DNA from: Chitinophagales bacterium 33-2
GTDB lineage: Bacteria; Bacteroidota; Bacteroidia; Chitinophagales; Chitinophagaceae
Assembly (NCBI GenBank): GCA_002050435.1
Contig: MWYV01000028.1
Coordinates: 1-64,000, forward strand
Reading direction: 5' to 3'
Length of the DNA: 64,000 bases
Below are positions 36,901 through 43,588 of the stretch, piece by piece; the stretch's first letter is position 1, and the number at the start of each line of letters is the position of its first letter. Under the pieces are notes generated by a model that worked only from the letters and a program-made list of their open reading frames with translations, did not search any database and had not been told where the DNA came from. Both the position numbers and the translations under genes were made by a program.

Positions 36901-36967
36901 GCGGCTGAAAGGCAGCACCAACCAGCACCAGAATCAGGCAAAAACGAATTAAGCGGCTTTTTCTCAT
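33929..36967 (-). CDS. TPR protein resembling T9SS component PorW/SprE
   Basis: 1012 residues from the ATG at 36967, with signal peptide MRKSRLIRFCLILVLVGAAFQPLYAQ. The N-terminal conserved segment FFQNLTTHYNYYFNAN is a hallmark of PorW/SprE, the type IX secretion and gliding protein. Several TPR-like helical repeats follow to about residue 700, then a Pro/Thr-rich linker and a C-terminal domain. PorW/SprE proteins are usually lipoproteins; here no cysteine follows the signal sequence. The secreted M43 protease at 59.7 kb is consistent with an active T9SS. The call rests on the N-terminal motif and architecture. Confidence 0.72.
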   Translation of the reverse strand: MRKSRLIRFCLILVLVGAAFQPLYAQLGFDLDVKKPPPYEDRVLKAEKTGDKKLKVHKKFFQNLTTHYNYYFNANNKLNEVINRAKASHVDDYAELLPFYNYSLDATAGEKMQLDSVIYKSQTAIVMHDLRNDWIDNMYMLWGASYYFLQEFDSASLMFQFINYAFAEKEKDGYYKYIGSRMDGNNALSISTKEDDGFFKKAFTTSPSRNEAFIWQIRSLIQMGNLTYAGSLIATLKNDPLFPERLHNDLEEVQAYWFYKQNIWDSSATHLVKALSQAKSKQEKARWEYLAAQMFERAGKPALAHGLYADARAHATDPVMDVYARMNLVRLNDQEAGDLDKNIGELVKMAKRSKYEDYRDVIYYMAAQMELERKNFPAAKEYLLKATQYNNGNLASRNNSFLQIADLAYDQKDYIQAAAYYDSLQVVELSSAEIKRVNERKAGLAKVIRHESILARQDSLQRIAAMPEEERNAYINKLVKELRKQQGLKDDNNVVTGGRVSNNTTTGPNLFDNQAKGDWYFYNATLKTQGQNQFKQTWGNRPNTDNWRRFSSVSSQLIAKTNANNSRDVAPLTNTSAELGDEEELSYTALLSKLPIDPSSKYKSDDSIMNALFNLGVVFINDLEDYPSAIDALETLLSRFPSFAKTDEALFHLYYAYTKAGDHGKAAQIKNLLAQKHAGSRFTAIVNTGKDPEAKPKINPQSTKDYEAIYDMFLEGKFDAAKQAKKIADSTYQTNYWQPQLLYIEAVYHVKQREDSVAIQLLQTLYQQNQGSPLAEKATTMIQVLQRRKEIEEELKNLRVERPAEDTMITIRDLVKTTVVPPVQTIDSVKKTEPVVQETQPPSLVVKNDNISREKKQPITINPVTTPTDTLSKRPVAILQRPTMYGYSFDPNDAHLVLLVLDKVDVVFSGEARNAFNRYNRDKHSAKTIGMDAVELSADKKLVMIGPFLNAQEAVDYMDLVKRLAPSEIIPWLKADKYGFLILSTLNLPVLKENKDLTLYRKFLEKNLPGKF

Positions 36968-37156
36968 TGTTAGGGCTCGCAAGCTAAACCGTTAATAACT
37001 GAAATTCAAAAGTTTTAGTATAAATACGGTGGAGTTTTTTTTGAAAAACTGCAGGGTGCGACTGAATGTTAATTATTAGGGAGATGATTGAACAGATAAA
37101 AGCACCTTATGCCGGATTAGACACCGCCTTCCTTAACTTAGCCGCAAATTCTATCT

Positions 37157-37552
37157 ATGGGCAAACTGGAAGCCGGTTCCACTCTGGAAAGGCTCAGAAA
37201 CCGTTACCGGCTGGTTGTCATGAACGACGATACCTATGAAGAGGTAGTAACCTTCCGCCTTTCGCGGTTAAGCGTTTATATCGCCCTGAGTACCATTTTT
37301 GTGCTGCTGGTGGGCCTGACCGTTGCCCTGATCGTATTTACCCCGGTGAAATATTACATCCCGGGTTATGGAAATGTAAAGATGGACCGGGAATACCGCC
37401 AGTTGAAATACATGACGGATTCCCTGGCAAGACAGGTAAATTACCAGAATCAGTATATCGATGGTTTACGCAGAGTGATGGGTGGAGATGTCGATCTTAA
37501 GCTGGATACTACGCTACTTCAGGTTCCGGGTGAGGAAATCTCAAATGATTGA
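37157..37552 (+). CDS. Membrane-anchored protein resembling the N-terminus of M23 peptidases
   Basis: 131 residues: a basic cytoplasmic part reading LRNRYRLVVMNDDTYEEV, one membrane helix (residues 38-62), the motif VFTPVKYYIPGYG, and a short periplasmic coiled-coil-like tail. In Flavobacteriia this N-terminal layout leads into a LytM/M23 endopeptidase domain. Here the frame stops, and bactofilin begins 28 nt later, so the peptidase domain is absent. It may anchor or regulate cell-wall enzymes with the bactofilin. No frameshifted peptidase remnant is visible downstream. Confidence 0.7.
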   Translation: MGKLEAGSTLERLRNRYRLVVMNDDTYEEVVTFRLSRLSVYIALSTIFVLLVGLTVALIVFTPVKYYIPGYGNVKMDREYRQLKYMTDSLARQVNYQNQYIDGLRRVMGGDVDLKLDTTLLQVPGEEISND

Positions 37553-37579
37553 TTATTTTTAGGAACTAAAACCAATCCT

Positions 37580-37993
37580 ATGTTTAAAAAAGAAAAAGAT
37601 TCCTTTACGCCAGGAGTCGGAACCAGTGCTACGCTTATTAGTCCCGGTACAGTACTTAAGGGCGACATTATCAGCGAAAATGATATCAGGATCGACGGAA
37701 CCATTCATGGAGATGTCAACAGTTCCTCAAAGATCATTGTGGGCCCTTCAGGTTTTGTTACAGGAAACATTAATGGGAAGCATGCGGATATTCATGGGAA
37801 GGTTTCAGGCAACATCGCGGTAGAAGAAGCATTACAGCTTCGTGCCGAATGCAATGTAACCGGCAACCTGAAAGCTGCCAATTTACAGGTCGATCCGAAT
37901 GCTGTCTTTAACGGGCAATGCCAGATGGGCACTTCCACCAATAACGTGGTTCTAATGAGTACAGGTGATGAACAGGTTGCAGAAGCCAACTAA
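37580..37993 (+). CDS. Bactofilin (polymer-forming cytoskeletal protein)
   Basis: A 137-residue beta-helix protein: TLISPGTVLKGDIISENDIRIDG followed by repeats such as GDVNSS, GNINGK, GKVSGN and GNLKAA that build the triangular beta-helix. It polymerises at the membrane to position cell-wall enzymes. It follows a membrane anchor by 28 nt and overlaps the AtpZ-like gene by 26 nt. Confidence 0.93.
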   Translation: MFKKEKDSFTPGVGTSATLISPGTVLKGDIISENDIRIDGTIHGDVNSSSKIIVGPSGFVTGNINGKHADIHGKVSGNIAVEEALQLRAECNVTGNLKAANLQVDPNAVFNGQCQMGTSTNNVVLMSTGDEQVAEAN

Positions 37994-38204
37994 AAGTCCA
38001 AATGAATTGATGCGGTATGCAGGCTGGGGCACCCAGCTGTTTGTGATGCTTGGATTGGGGGTTTATGGCGGGTACCAGGCCGATAAATTCCTTGAACTCC
38101 GGTTGCCATTATTTACCCTGCTCATTCCCTTCATTATTTTATTGGTAATGATCATCCAGCTCATTAAAAACACGTCCAAAAGAAAATCAGAACATGACAA
38201 GTGA
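37968..38204 (+). CDS. AtpZ/AtpI family small membrane protein
   Basis: A 78-residue two-helix protein with YAGWGTQLFVMLGLGVYGGYQADK in the first helix (the glycine-rich AtpI/AtpZ pattern) and LPLFTLLIPFIILLVMIIQL in the second. Relatives help assemble the ATP-synthase c-ring or carry magnesium. A GTG one codon upstream is an alternative start. It overlaps bactofilin by 26 nt and the next gene by 11 nt. No ATP-synthase genes follow. Confidence 0.85.
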   Translation: MNRLQKPTKSPNELMRYAGWGTQLFVMLGLGVYGGYQADKFLELRLPLFTLLIPFIILLVMIIQLIKNTSKRKSEHDK

Positions 38205-38592
38205 TAAAATGAAATTGTTTTTTCCGGTAATTGGTTTATTCAGTGCACTCACCGGATTATTTTTTGTTGCCAGAACAAGGTTTGAAAATATGGGTGTTGA
38301 TGCGGATGTGGTATTGATCGGCAACCTCCTGTTGTTCTTTATCACCTTCCTTTCTTTTTACCTGGGTGTAAAAGGTTTAAAAAATCCAAACCCTCATGCT
38401 TTTGTACGCTCCCTTTATATGAGCATTATGATCAAATTTTTTCTCTGCATCATTGCAGCAGTAATTTATATCGCTACTTATAAATCAGGACTGAATAAAC
38501 CGGCGCTTTTTATTTGCATGGGTTTGTATTTGCTTTATACTTTCATTGAGGTAAGTGTGTTAACGAAAATGCTGAGACGTAAAGAACAATGA
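38194..38592 (+). CDS. Four-helix membrane protein of unknown function
   Basis: 132 residues with four membrane helices. It overlaps the AtpZ-like gene by 11 nt and the SprT-like gene by 4 nt, so it is translationally coupled to both. In other Bacteroidota a protein of this size lies between AtpZ and atpB, and it may be an AtpI-like companion; there is no motif to confirm this. Confidence 0.72.
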   Translation: MTSDKMKLFFPVIGLFSALTGLFFVARTRFENMGVDADVVLIGNLLLFFITFLSFYLGVKGLKNPNPHAFVRSLYMSIMIKFFLCIIAAVIYIATYKSGLNKPALFICMGLYLLYTFIEVSVLTKMLRRKEQ

Positions 38593-39209
38593 GCCGGAAT
38601 GAAGCACCCATCACTCAGTTAAACCATTATCTTCCTGAAGGAACCTTTGATCTCGTTGTTCAGTTTCTTGAACATTTTAAAGTACACCTTACCGTTGCCA
38701 GGGAAAGAAAATCGATTCTTGGTGATTACAGGCACCGCACAGGCAACCGCAACCACAGGATCAGCGTGAATGGTAACCTGAACCAATTTGCATTTTTGAT
38801 CACGCTTCTGCACGAACTGGCGCATTTACTCACTTTTGAAAAATACGGGAATGCGGTGCAGTCGCATGGAAAAGAATGGAAGCATGTATTTGGGCACCTG
38901 CTCGCAAAATTTATCGAACAAAAAGTTTTTCCTGAAGATATCCGTGCTGCTCTCATGCACTCTTTGCATAATCCTGCAGCATCAAGTTGTGCTGATGAAG
39001 TTTTATTAAGAACACTTAAACTTTATGACCAGCAGCAGAACAGTTTGATTTTTGTTGAAGACATTCCCGATGGTGCATATTTTAAAACGCATGATGGCCG
39101 GATCTTTCAGAAAGGAGAAAAGCTCCGGAAACGCTTTCGCTGTATTGAAGTGAAAACAAAAAGAATTTATTTGTTCAGTCCTGTATATGAAGCGGAACTG
39201 GTCAGCTGA
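38589..39209 (+). CDS. SprT-like zinc metallopeptidase domain protein
   Basis: A 206-residue protein with the SprT zinc motif HELAH (75-79) in LITLLHELAHLLTFEKYG and the third-ligand region HGKEWKHVF (from His93). The family includes bacterial SprT and eukaryotic SPRTN, which degrades DNA-protein crosslinks; bacterial roles are poorly defined. Starts inside the previous gene (ATGA overlap) and converges with the GNAT gene by 8 nt. Confidence 0.88.
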   Translation: MSRNEAPITQLNHYLPEGTFDLVVQFLEHFKVHLTVARERKSILGDYRHRTGNRNHRISVNGNLNQFAFLITLLHELAHLLTFEKYGNAVQSHGKEWKHVFGHLLAKFIEQKVFPEDIRAALMHSLHNPAASSCADEVLLRTLKLYDQQQNSLIFVEDIPDGAYFKTHDGRIFQKGEKLRKRFRCIEVKTKRIYLFSPVYEAELVS

Positions 39210-39714
39210 TATCCTTCATCATCCATAACCCGCATCCAAAATGACCAGTGGCGCCCATTGGTCCGTCAAGATAATGGAATCCAAATTTTTCATAGGTCTT
39301 TAAAGCCTGTTTCAATTGCGGCATGCTTTCGAGGTAAACTTTTTTAAACCCTTGATCCTTAGCTGCCGAAAGTGATCTTTCAATCAGCGTTTTTCCCAGG
39401 CCAATTCCTCTTGCCTTTTTCAGCAGGTACATTTTAACCAGTTCGCAGGTGTCTTCAGGCAGTCCGGGTGAGGGGAAAATGCCACCCCCACCAACAATTT
39501 CCTGGTCAATAGTGGCAACGAAATATACAGAGCGGGGATCGCTTTTAAATAATTCAAACAAAGCATCGGTGGTAGGGTCATAATAAACCGTGCCTGGAAG
39601 GTGGGCTCCAAATTCTTCCAGCGTATTCCTGATCACATTTGCAAGAGCGTGATTGTCTTCCTTCCGGATGTTCCTGATAACAGAATTTTCTATGGTCGGC
39701 GGAATCTTTTCCAT
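39202..39714 (-). CDS. GNAT family N-acetyltransferase
   Basis: A 170-residue acetyltransferase with the acetyl-CoA motif ARGIGLGKTLIERSL (motif A) and KVYLESMPQLKQALKTYEKFGFHYL (motif B). The substrate is unknown. Its start is separated from the displaced sucC end by a strong hairpin terminator. Confidence 0.88.
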   Translation of the reverse strand: MEKIPPTIENSVIRNIRKEDNHALANVIRNTLEEFGAHLPGTVYYDPTTDALFELFKSDPRSVYFVATIDQEIVGGGGIFPSPGLPEDTCELVKMYLLKKARGIGLGKTLIERSLSAAKDQGFKKVYLESMPQLKQALKTYEKFGFHYLDGPMGATGHFGCGLWMMKDIS

Positions 39715-39715
39715 A

Positions 39716-39743
39716 AATAAAAATGTCCCGCCAGGCGGGACAT
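39716..39743 (-). terminator. Terminator behind the displaced sucC 3' end
   Basis: Nine-base stem ATGTCCCGC/GCGGGACAT (39723-39743) followed on the minus strand by TTTTTATTT. It lies 23 nt past the TGA of the truncated sucC copy and is probably the original sucC terminator. Confidence 0.8.
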
Positions 39744-39765
39744 CGAAATTATCATTTTTTCTGCA

Positions 39766-39861
39766 TCAGGCAGCAGCTACGGCTTTATTTACCAATTCTG
39801 CAGCTTCGCTTAACTGAATGGCCGACTGCACTTTCAATCCGCTTTCATCAATCAGCTTCAT
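39766..39861 (-). pseudogene. sucC: Displaced 3' end of sucC
   Basis: The last 30 codons of sucC, read from AAG (Lys) to a TGA stop at 39766, preceded by a chance ATG. The 68 bases at 39791-39858 equal 42300-42367 of sucC exactly. The remaining codons encode the same V-N-K-A-V-A-A-A end, but the first seven all differ at the third base, and the stop is TGA rather than TAG. The fragment keeps a terminator of its own. This fits a gene end displaced by insertion of the intervening DNA. A tandem duplication followed by loss is the main alternative. Confidence 0.9.
39791..39858 (-). repeat. 68-bp perfect direct repeat, distal copy (candidate att site)
   Basis: Identical over 68 bp and in the same orientation as 42300-42367 in sucC. 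Covers codons Lys-Leu-Ile-Asp through Glu-Leu plus two bases of the next codon. Confidence 0.95.
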
Positions 39862-40079
39862 TTAACGCCGTTGTTGGTAGGAGGCTTAAGCAATTTGCTT
39901 TGGTGCCAACACCATACAAACTTTTAGGAAGGTTATTTATTTTTTGCATCTCTTACAGAGTGAAACATCTACAACAGCGTCAAAAATTAAGTCCTGATGG
40001 ATAAATAAAATAAATTAACCCTGAAATTTTGACAGCGTTTTTTTATGATCAGCATTTACAGGGCACCTCCAACTGATAT

Positions 40080-41351
40080 TTAATCTTCCTTAGGATAAAT
40101 CATTGGTGGCATGTTTAAAATATGCCTCACCACAGTCTCCACCGGCTTAAATTTAAAATCACCCAACAGTTTGCCGTTAATAAACACGGAAGGTGTTTCC
40201 AGTATTCCCAATTGCTTTGCCTGTGCCACAGTTCTGGCAATTTTATTCCTTGCAGCTTCACTTGTACGGTAAATTTCAAACTGGTTGTGATTCAGCTTCA
40301 GACTGTCAGCAATAGAACAAACAGTAACAAGTCCCTTATCAAGATTATAGCGGAATGCGGAGTCATGAAATTCCCAGAACTTTCCCTGTTGCCTTGCAGC
40401 TTCGGCAGCCCATGCCACTTCGCAGCCTCTTGGGTGCATATCCGTTTCAATGGTATTATTACAGGCAATATTCAAAGGAAAGTATTTATAAACAGTATGT
40501 ACTTTGCCTGGGTATCTTTTATGGATTTCCCGTACTACTGCTGAAAAATAGTTGCAACCGCTGCATTGAAAATCACTGAACACAATTATCTCCACCGCCG
40601 AATTTCGTTCTCCTAATACAGGATCATCATCACCAACGGAGATTTCTTGTACGGAGGTATTATTATAGCCCGCTAAAAATTTTTGTGCGTCAAATTCCCG
40701 GCTTGTATTTATAGCATTCTGGCTAAAAAGATAAAGTCCTGAGTAAAGCATAGCTGCTAACAATAATACACTGCCAAGGGCAAGTCTTTTATAATTTGCT
40801 TCCTTTCCTCTTTTTGTGAAAACAAGCTTTCCCTCTTGTTTCAATTGATTGAAAAACTCATCCTGGGTATTGTTTACAAATTTGACAAGGCTCATAAAAA
40901 GCAAAAGGTTGAGCACATGCAGCGCAACACAGAAAGGGCAGAATAATTGCGGGTCAATGATCATCATGATTAACAAGGTGATGCTGGCAAGGCACCCTAA
41001 AAAAGAAAGCAGCAATAATAAAACAGGTGAAGCAGATTGGAAAGAACGCCAAATTCTTCCAGCAACAAGCAAAGCTAAAAGGGAAGCATAATACAGCAAT
41101 CCCCATGCTGCCAGCGGTAATCCTAATTGATTGGATACATCATTTTTCAATGCTGAGTCACAACCTTTACCAAATACTGCTGAACAAACATCTGTATTCA
41201 CCGCCTGGCCGGAAGCCAAAAGCCAGTAGCGGTAAAGGAGGTAGGCAGAAATTAAAATTCCAAGAGATAGGAGCAGATAAATTATAAGCTTTGCTAAAGA
41301 GAACCCTGTTTTTTGTTGGGGCAATATATTGTAAGCAGTTATTTGTTCCAT
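40080..41351 (-). CDS. VKOR-DsbA fusion disulfide-generating enzyme
   Basis: 423 residues from the ATG at 41351 (a TTG three codons upstream is possible). The N-terminal vitamin K epoxide reductase domain has about five membrane helices, loop cysteines Cys56 and Cys64 (VCSAVFGKGC), the GLPLAAWG segment, and the active-site CPFC (138-141). A periplasmic thioredoxin/DsbA-like domain follows, with CSGC (263-266) in FSDFQCSGCNYF and a cis-Pro loop at ETPSVFING. The fusion oxidises thiols in exported proteins and passes electrons to quinones. It is downstream of a secreted four-cysteine protein, separated by a strong hairpin. Confidence 0.92.
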   Translation of the reverse strand: MEQITAYNILPQQKTGFSLAKLIIYLLLSLGILISAYLLYRYWLLASGQAVNTDVCSAVFGKGCDSALKNDVSNQLGLPLAAWGLLYYASLLALLVAGRIWRSFQSASPVLLLLLSFLGCLASITLLIMMIIDPQLFCPFCVALHVLNLLLFMSLVKFVNNTQDEFFNQLKQEGKLVFTKRGKEANYKRLALGSVLLLAAMLYSGLYLFSQNAINTSREFDAQKFLAGYNNTSVQEISVGDDDPVLGERNSAVEIIVFSDFQCSGCNYFSAVVREIHKRYPGKVHTVYKYFPLNIACNNTIETDMHPRGCEVAWAAEAARQQGKFWEFHDSAFRYNLDKGLVTVCSIADSLKLNHNQFEIYRTSEAARNKIARTVAQAKQLGILETPSVFINGKLLGDFKFKPVETVVRHILNMPPMIYPKED

Positions 41352-41395
41352 AGATTCCAATTAAAAATTTCAATCAAAAAAGTACCGATAAAAGG

Positions 41396-41427
41396 AAAAC
41401 TGCGGCGTATCTAAACACCGCAGTTTT
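41396..41427. terminator. Bidirectional-type hairpin between the secreted-protein and VKOR genes
   Basis: Perfect ten-base inverted repeat AAAACTGCGG/CCGCAGTTTT (41396-41405 and 41418-41427) with a 12-base loop. The T-rich 3' arm suits termination on either strand. It lies 60 nt past the stop of the 113-aa gene, so it probably reduces read-through into the VKOR gene. Confidence 0.78.
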
Positions 41428-41489
41428 AAAAAAGTCCTTACTTTATTTAACCGGAAATCCATAACAGAAGCCCGGGGAATTGGCAGGTA

Positions 41490-41831
41490 TTAATGCACCT
41501 TGCAAGTGAGTGTTGCTTGTCCACTTGGAGTAACTACTTTATGCGTATCATCAGTTATTCCTAAAAATGTAGAGCACAAAAACCCACTTGCTTTCCAAAC
41601 CTTACCTGTAGAATTACTCACACCGGAAGCATGGCACTTCAAGATGCTATTTCCTGATGAAGTAACCACAGAGTGAGATTCATCAGTAAATTGAAAACCA
41701 TCAGGACCTGTAATGCCGCAAGTAAAATCTTTGATTACATCTGCGGACTCCATAGCAGTATTGCTTCTCCAGCTAACTAAACTGATAGCGATAACAAATA
41801 GCGCAATGAAAGGGATAATTAATTTTTTCAT
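41490..41831 (-). CDS. Small secreted four-cysteine protein with internal repeat
   Basis: 113 residues with a signal peptide (1-~22). The mature protein is a two-fold pseudo-repeat, residues 36-70 and 84-113. Each half fits F-x-C-x(7-10)-T-D-[DE]-[ST]-H-x-V-V-T-x-S-G-x(3)-L-x-C, giving Cys38/Cys66 and Cys86/Cys110. Paired cysteines in an exported protein next to a disulfide-forming enzyme suggest that they form disulfides. I recall similar small proteins annotated as hypothetical in other bacteria; no function is known to me. It is the first gene of the two-gene cargo. Confidence 0.8.
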   Translation of the reverse strand: MKKLIIPFIALFVIAISLVSWRSNTAMESADVIKDFTCGITGPDGFQFTDESHSVVTSSGNSILKCHASGVSNSTGKVWKASGFLCSTFLGITDDTHKVVTPSGQATLTCKVH

Positions 41832-42208
41832 GATTTACGTTTTTAAATTGTTTTGGTAAATTGATTTTTGAAAAACATGGGGTTGAAGATCAACCTCTGA
41901 TTGATATAACAAGTGAAGGACTTTTAAATAGAAAGGCACTTTCATTGTAGAAAGTATTAAATAAAGAATTAAGAAAAGTAGGGCAGGTTAGACTAAGAGG
42001 TAATAACAAGGATATAAAACAAATTGGGGCTTTTCAATAATACTGTGTCCGAAGCAAAGATTACATAGGGGCAATGAGTGAGATTAGATAGGGTGGTTTT
42101 GGTTGATGTTTGTTTAAGGTAGACAATTGAATAATACCTCCCAATTTTTTTTTCATTTATTGCAAATTTTTTTTTTCAAAAAATATAAACTGTTGACAGT
42201 TAGTACAT
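41832..42208. other. Gene-free AT-rich segment inside the putative element
   Basis: Upstream region of the secreted-protein gene. It contains A/T homopolymers (around 42140-42185) and no open frame of note. Promoter elements of the TAnnTTTG type were not recognised. Confidence 0.5.
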
Positions 42209-42239
42209 AAAAAAGCTACAAGTAAATCACCTGTAGCTT
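42209..42239 (-). terminator. Terminator of the intact sucC
   Basis: Stem GCTACA/TGTAGC (42215-42237) with six T residues following on the minus strand. It differs entirely from the terminator behind the displaced sucC end. Confidence 0.75.
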
Positions 42240-42274
42240 CAATATTAAATATTCAATCTAAAATTCTAGATTTC

Positions 42275-43492
42275 CTAGGCTGCTGCCACCGCCTTGTTCA
42301 CCAATTCTGCAGCTTCGCTTAACTGAATGGCCGACTGCACTTTCAATCCGCTTTCATCAATCAGCTTTTTTGCTTCCACAGCATTGGTGCCCTGCAGCCT
42401 TACAATAATAGGAATGTTGATATTGCCCATGTTTTTATAAGCATCGATCACCCCTTGTGCTACGCGGTCGCAACGCACAATGCCTCCAAAAATATTGATA
42501 AGAATGGCTTTTACTTTAGGGTCTTTCATAATGATGCGAAAACCTGCTTCCACTGTCTGCGCGTTTGCAGTTCCACCTACATCCAGAAAGTTGGCTGGTT
42601 CACCGCCACTCAGTTGGATCATATCCATGGTGGCCATGGCCAGTCCGGCGCCATTCACCATACATCCTACATTGCCATCAAGTTTTACAAAGTTCAGGTT
42701 GTGCTTTCCAGCTTCCACTTCCGTGGGGTCTTCTTCAGCAACATCTCTCATTGCAGCCAGATCGGGATGACGCATAAGCGCGTTGTCATCTATGCTCATT
42801 TTACAGTCCACTGCAACCACTTTGTTATCCGCTGCTTTAAACAATGGATTGATCTCGAGCATGGCGCAGTCGAGACTGATATAGGCCTGGTAAAGGTTGG
42901 TAACAAACTTCACCATATTTTTAAATGCATTGCCTTTCAAGCCAAAATTGAAAGCGATCTTTCTTGCCTGGTATCCCTGCAAGGCACCACCAGGGTGTAC
43001 CCACTCTTTAAAAATTTTATCAGGTGTGTTGTGTGCTACTTCTTCTATATCCATTCCACCTTCGGTGCTGTACATGATCACGTTCGTACCAGTTGCGCGG
43101 TCGAGCAGGATAGATAAATAAAACTCCTGACGCTCACTGTCTCCTTCATAATACATGTCCTGGGCAACCAGGATCTTGTTAACCACCTTTCCCGCTTCGC
43201 CGGTTTGAATGGTTACGAGTGTACCATTCAGCATTTTCTGGGCAACATCTGAAACCTCATCAAGCGATTTCACCACCTTCACTCCATTAACCCCAGTTTC
43301 ACGGATCTTTCCTTTACCCCGGCCACCCGCGTGGATCTGGGCTTTAATTACCGCAAAGCTGCTCCCGTACTGGGTTTTGATCTGCCTGTAGGCTTCTTCC
43401 GCTTCGTGGGCTGTGCTGGCCGCCATGCCTTCCTGCACCGGGACATTAAATTTCTTAAGTAGTTCTTTTGCCTGATATTCGTGCAAATTCAT
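42275..43492 (-). CDS. sucC: ADP-forming succinate-CoA ligase subunit beta
   Basis: 405-residue ATP-grasp subunit that couples succinyl-CoA cleavage to ATP formation in the TCA cycle. Motifs: MNLHEYQAKELLKKF at the start, HAGGRGKG (52-59), DCAMLEINPLF, and NIFGGIVRCDRVAQG in the C-terminal CoA-ligase domain. Length is typical. The alpha subunit (sucD) is not adjacent. Its last codons and terminator appear to have been supplied by the inserted DNA, with the protein sequence unchanged. Confidence 0.96.
   Translation of the reverse strand: MNLHEYQAKELLKKFNVPVQEGMAASTAHEAEEAYRQIKTQYGSSFAVIKAQIHAGGRGKGKIRETGVNGVKVVKSLDEVSDVAQKMLNGTLVTIQTGEAGKVVNKILVAQDMYYEGDSERQEFYLSILLDRATGTNVIMYSTEGGMDIEEVAHNTPDKIFKEWVHPGGALQGYQARKIAFNFGLKGNAFKNMVKFVTNLYQAYISLDCAMLEINPLFKAADNKVVAVDCKMSIDDNALMRHPDLAAMRDVAEEDPTEVEAGKHNLNFVKLDGNVGCMVNGAGLAMATMDMIQLSGGEPANFLDVGGTANAQTVEAGFRIIMKDPKVKAILINIFGGIVRCDRVAQGVIDAYKNMGNINIPIIVRLQGTNAVEAKKLIDESGLKVQSAIQLSEAAELVNKAVAAA
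42300..42367 (-). repeat. 68-bp perfect direct repeat, sucC-internal copy (candidate att site)
   Basis: Partner of 39791-39858. It lies within the sucC coding sequence, ending two bases into the first of the seven synonymously altered codons. Confidence 0.95.
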
Positions 43493-43588
43493 GTATCCAA
43501 AATTTGCGGCAAAGATAATGGGGTGCGCTGATATTCAGCCACCACCCTGGCCATCCTCATGAGCTTAGGTTTCTCTTCAGTTATCTGT

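Larger units (their letters stand above)
39859..42299. mobile_element. Putative integrase-less element inserted at the 3' end of sucC
   Basis: About 2.4 kb bounded by the 68-bp direct repeats. It carries two minus-strand cargo genes (a VKOR-DsbA fusion and a secreted four-cysteine protein) and AT-rich non-coding flanks. The near end supplies a synonymous 3' end, stop codon and terminator to sucC, as elements targeting gene ends do (for example e14 in icd). No recombinase, transposase or phage gene lies inside. The nearest recombinase in the window is at 0.3-1.5 kb. The mechanism is inferred from structure only. Confidence 0.55.

Noticed and set aside
37965-37993. Overlap of bactofilin and AtpZ-like genes as a sign of a frameshift
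   Set aside because: Both proteins are complete at normal length, so the overlap is translational coupling.
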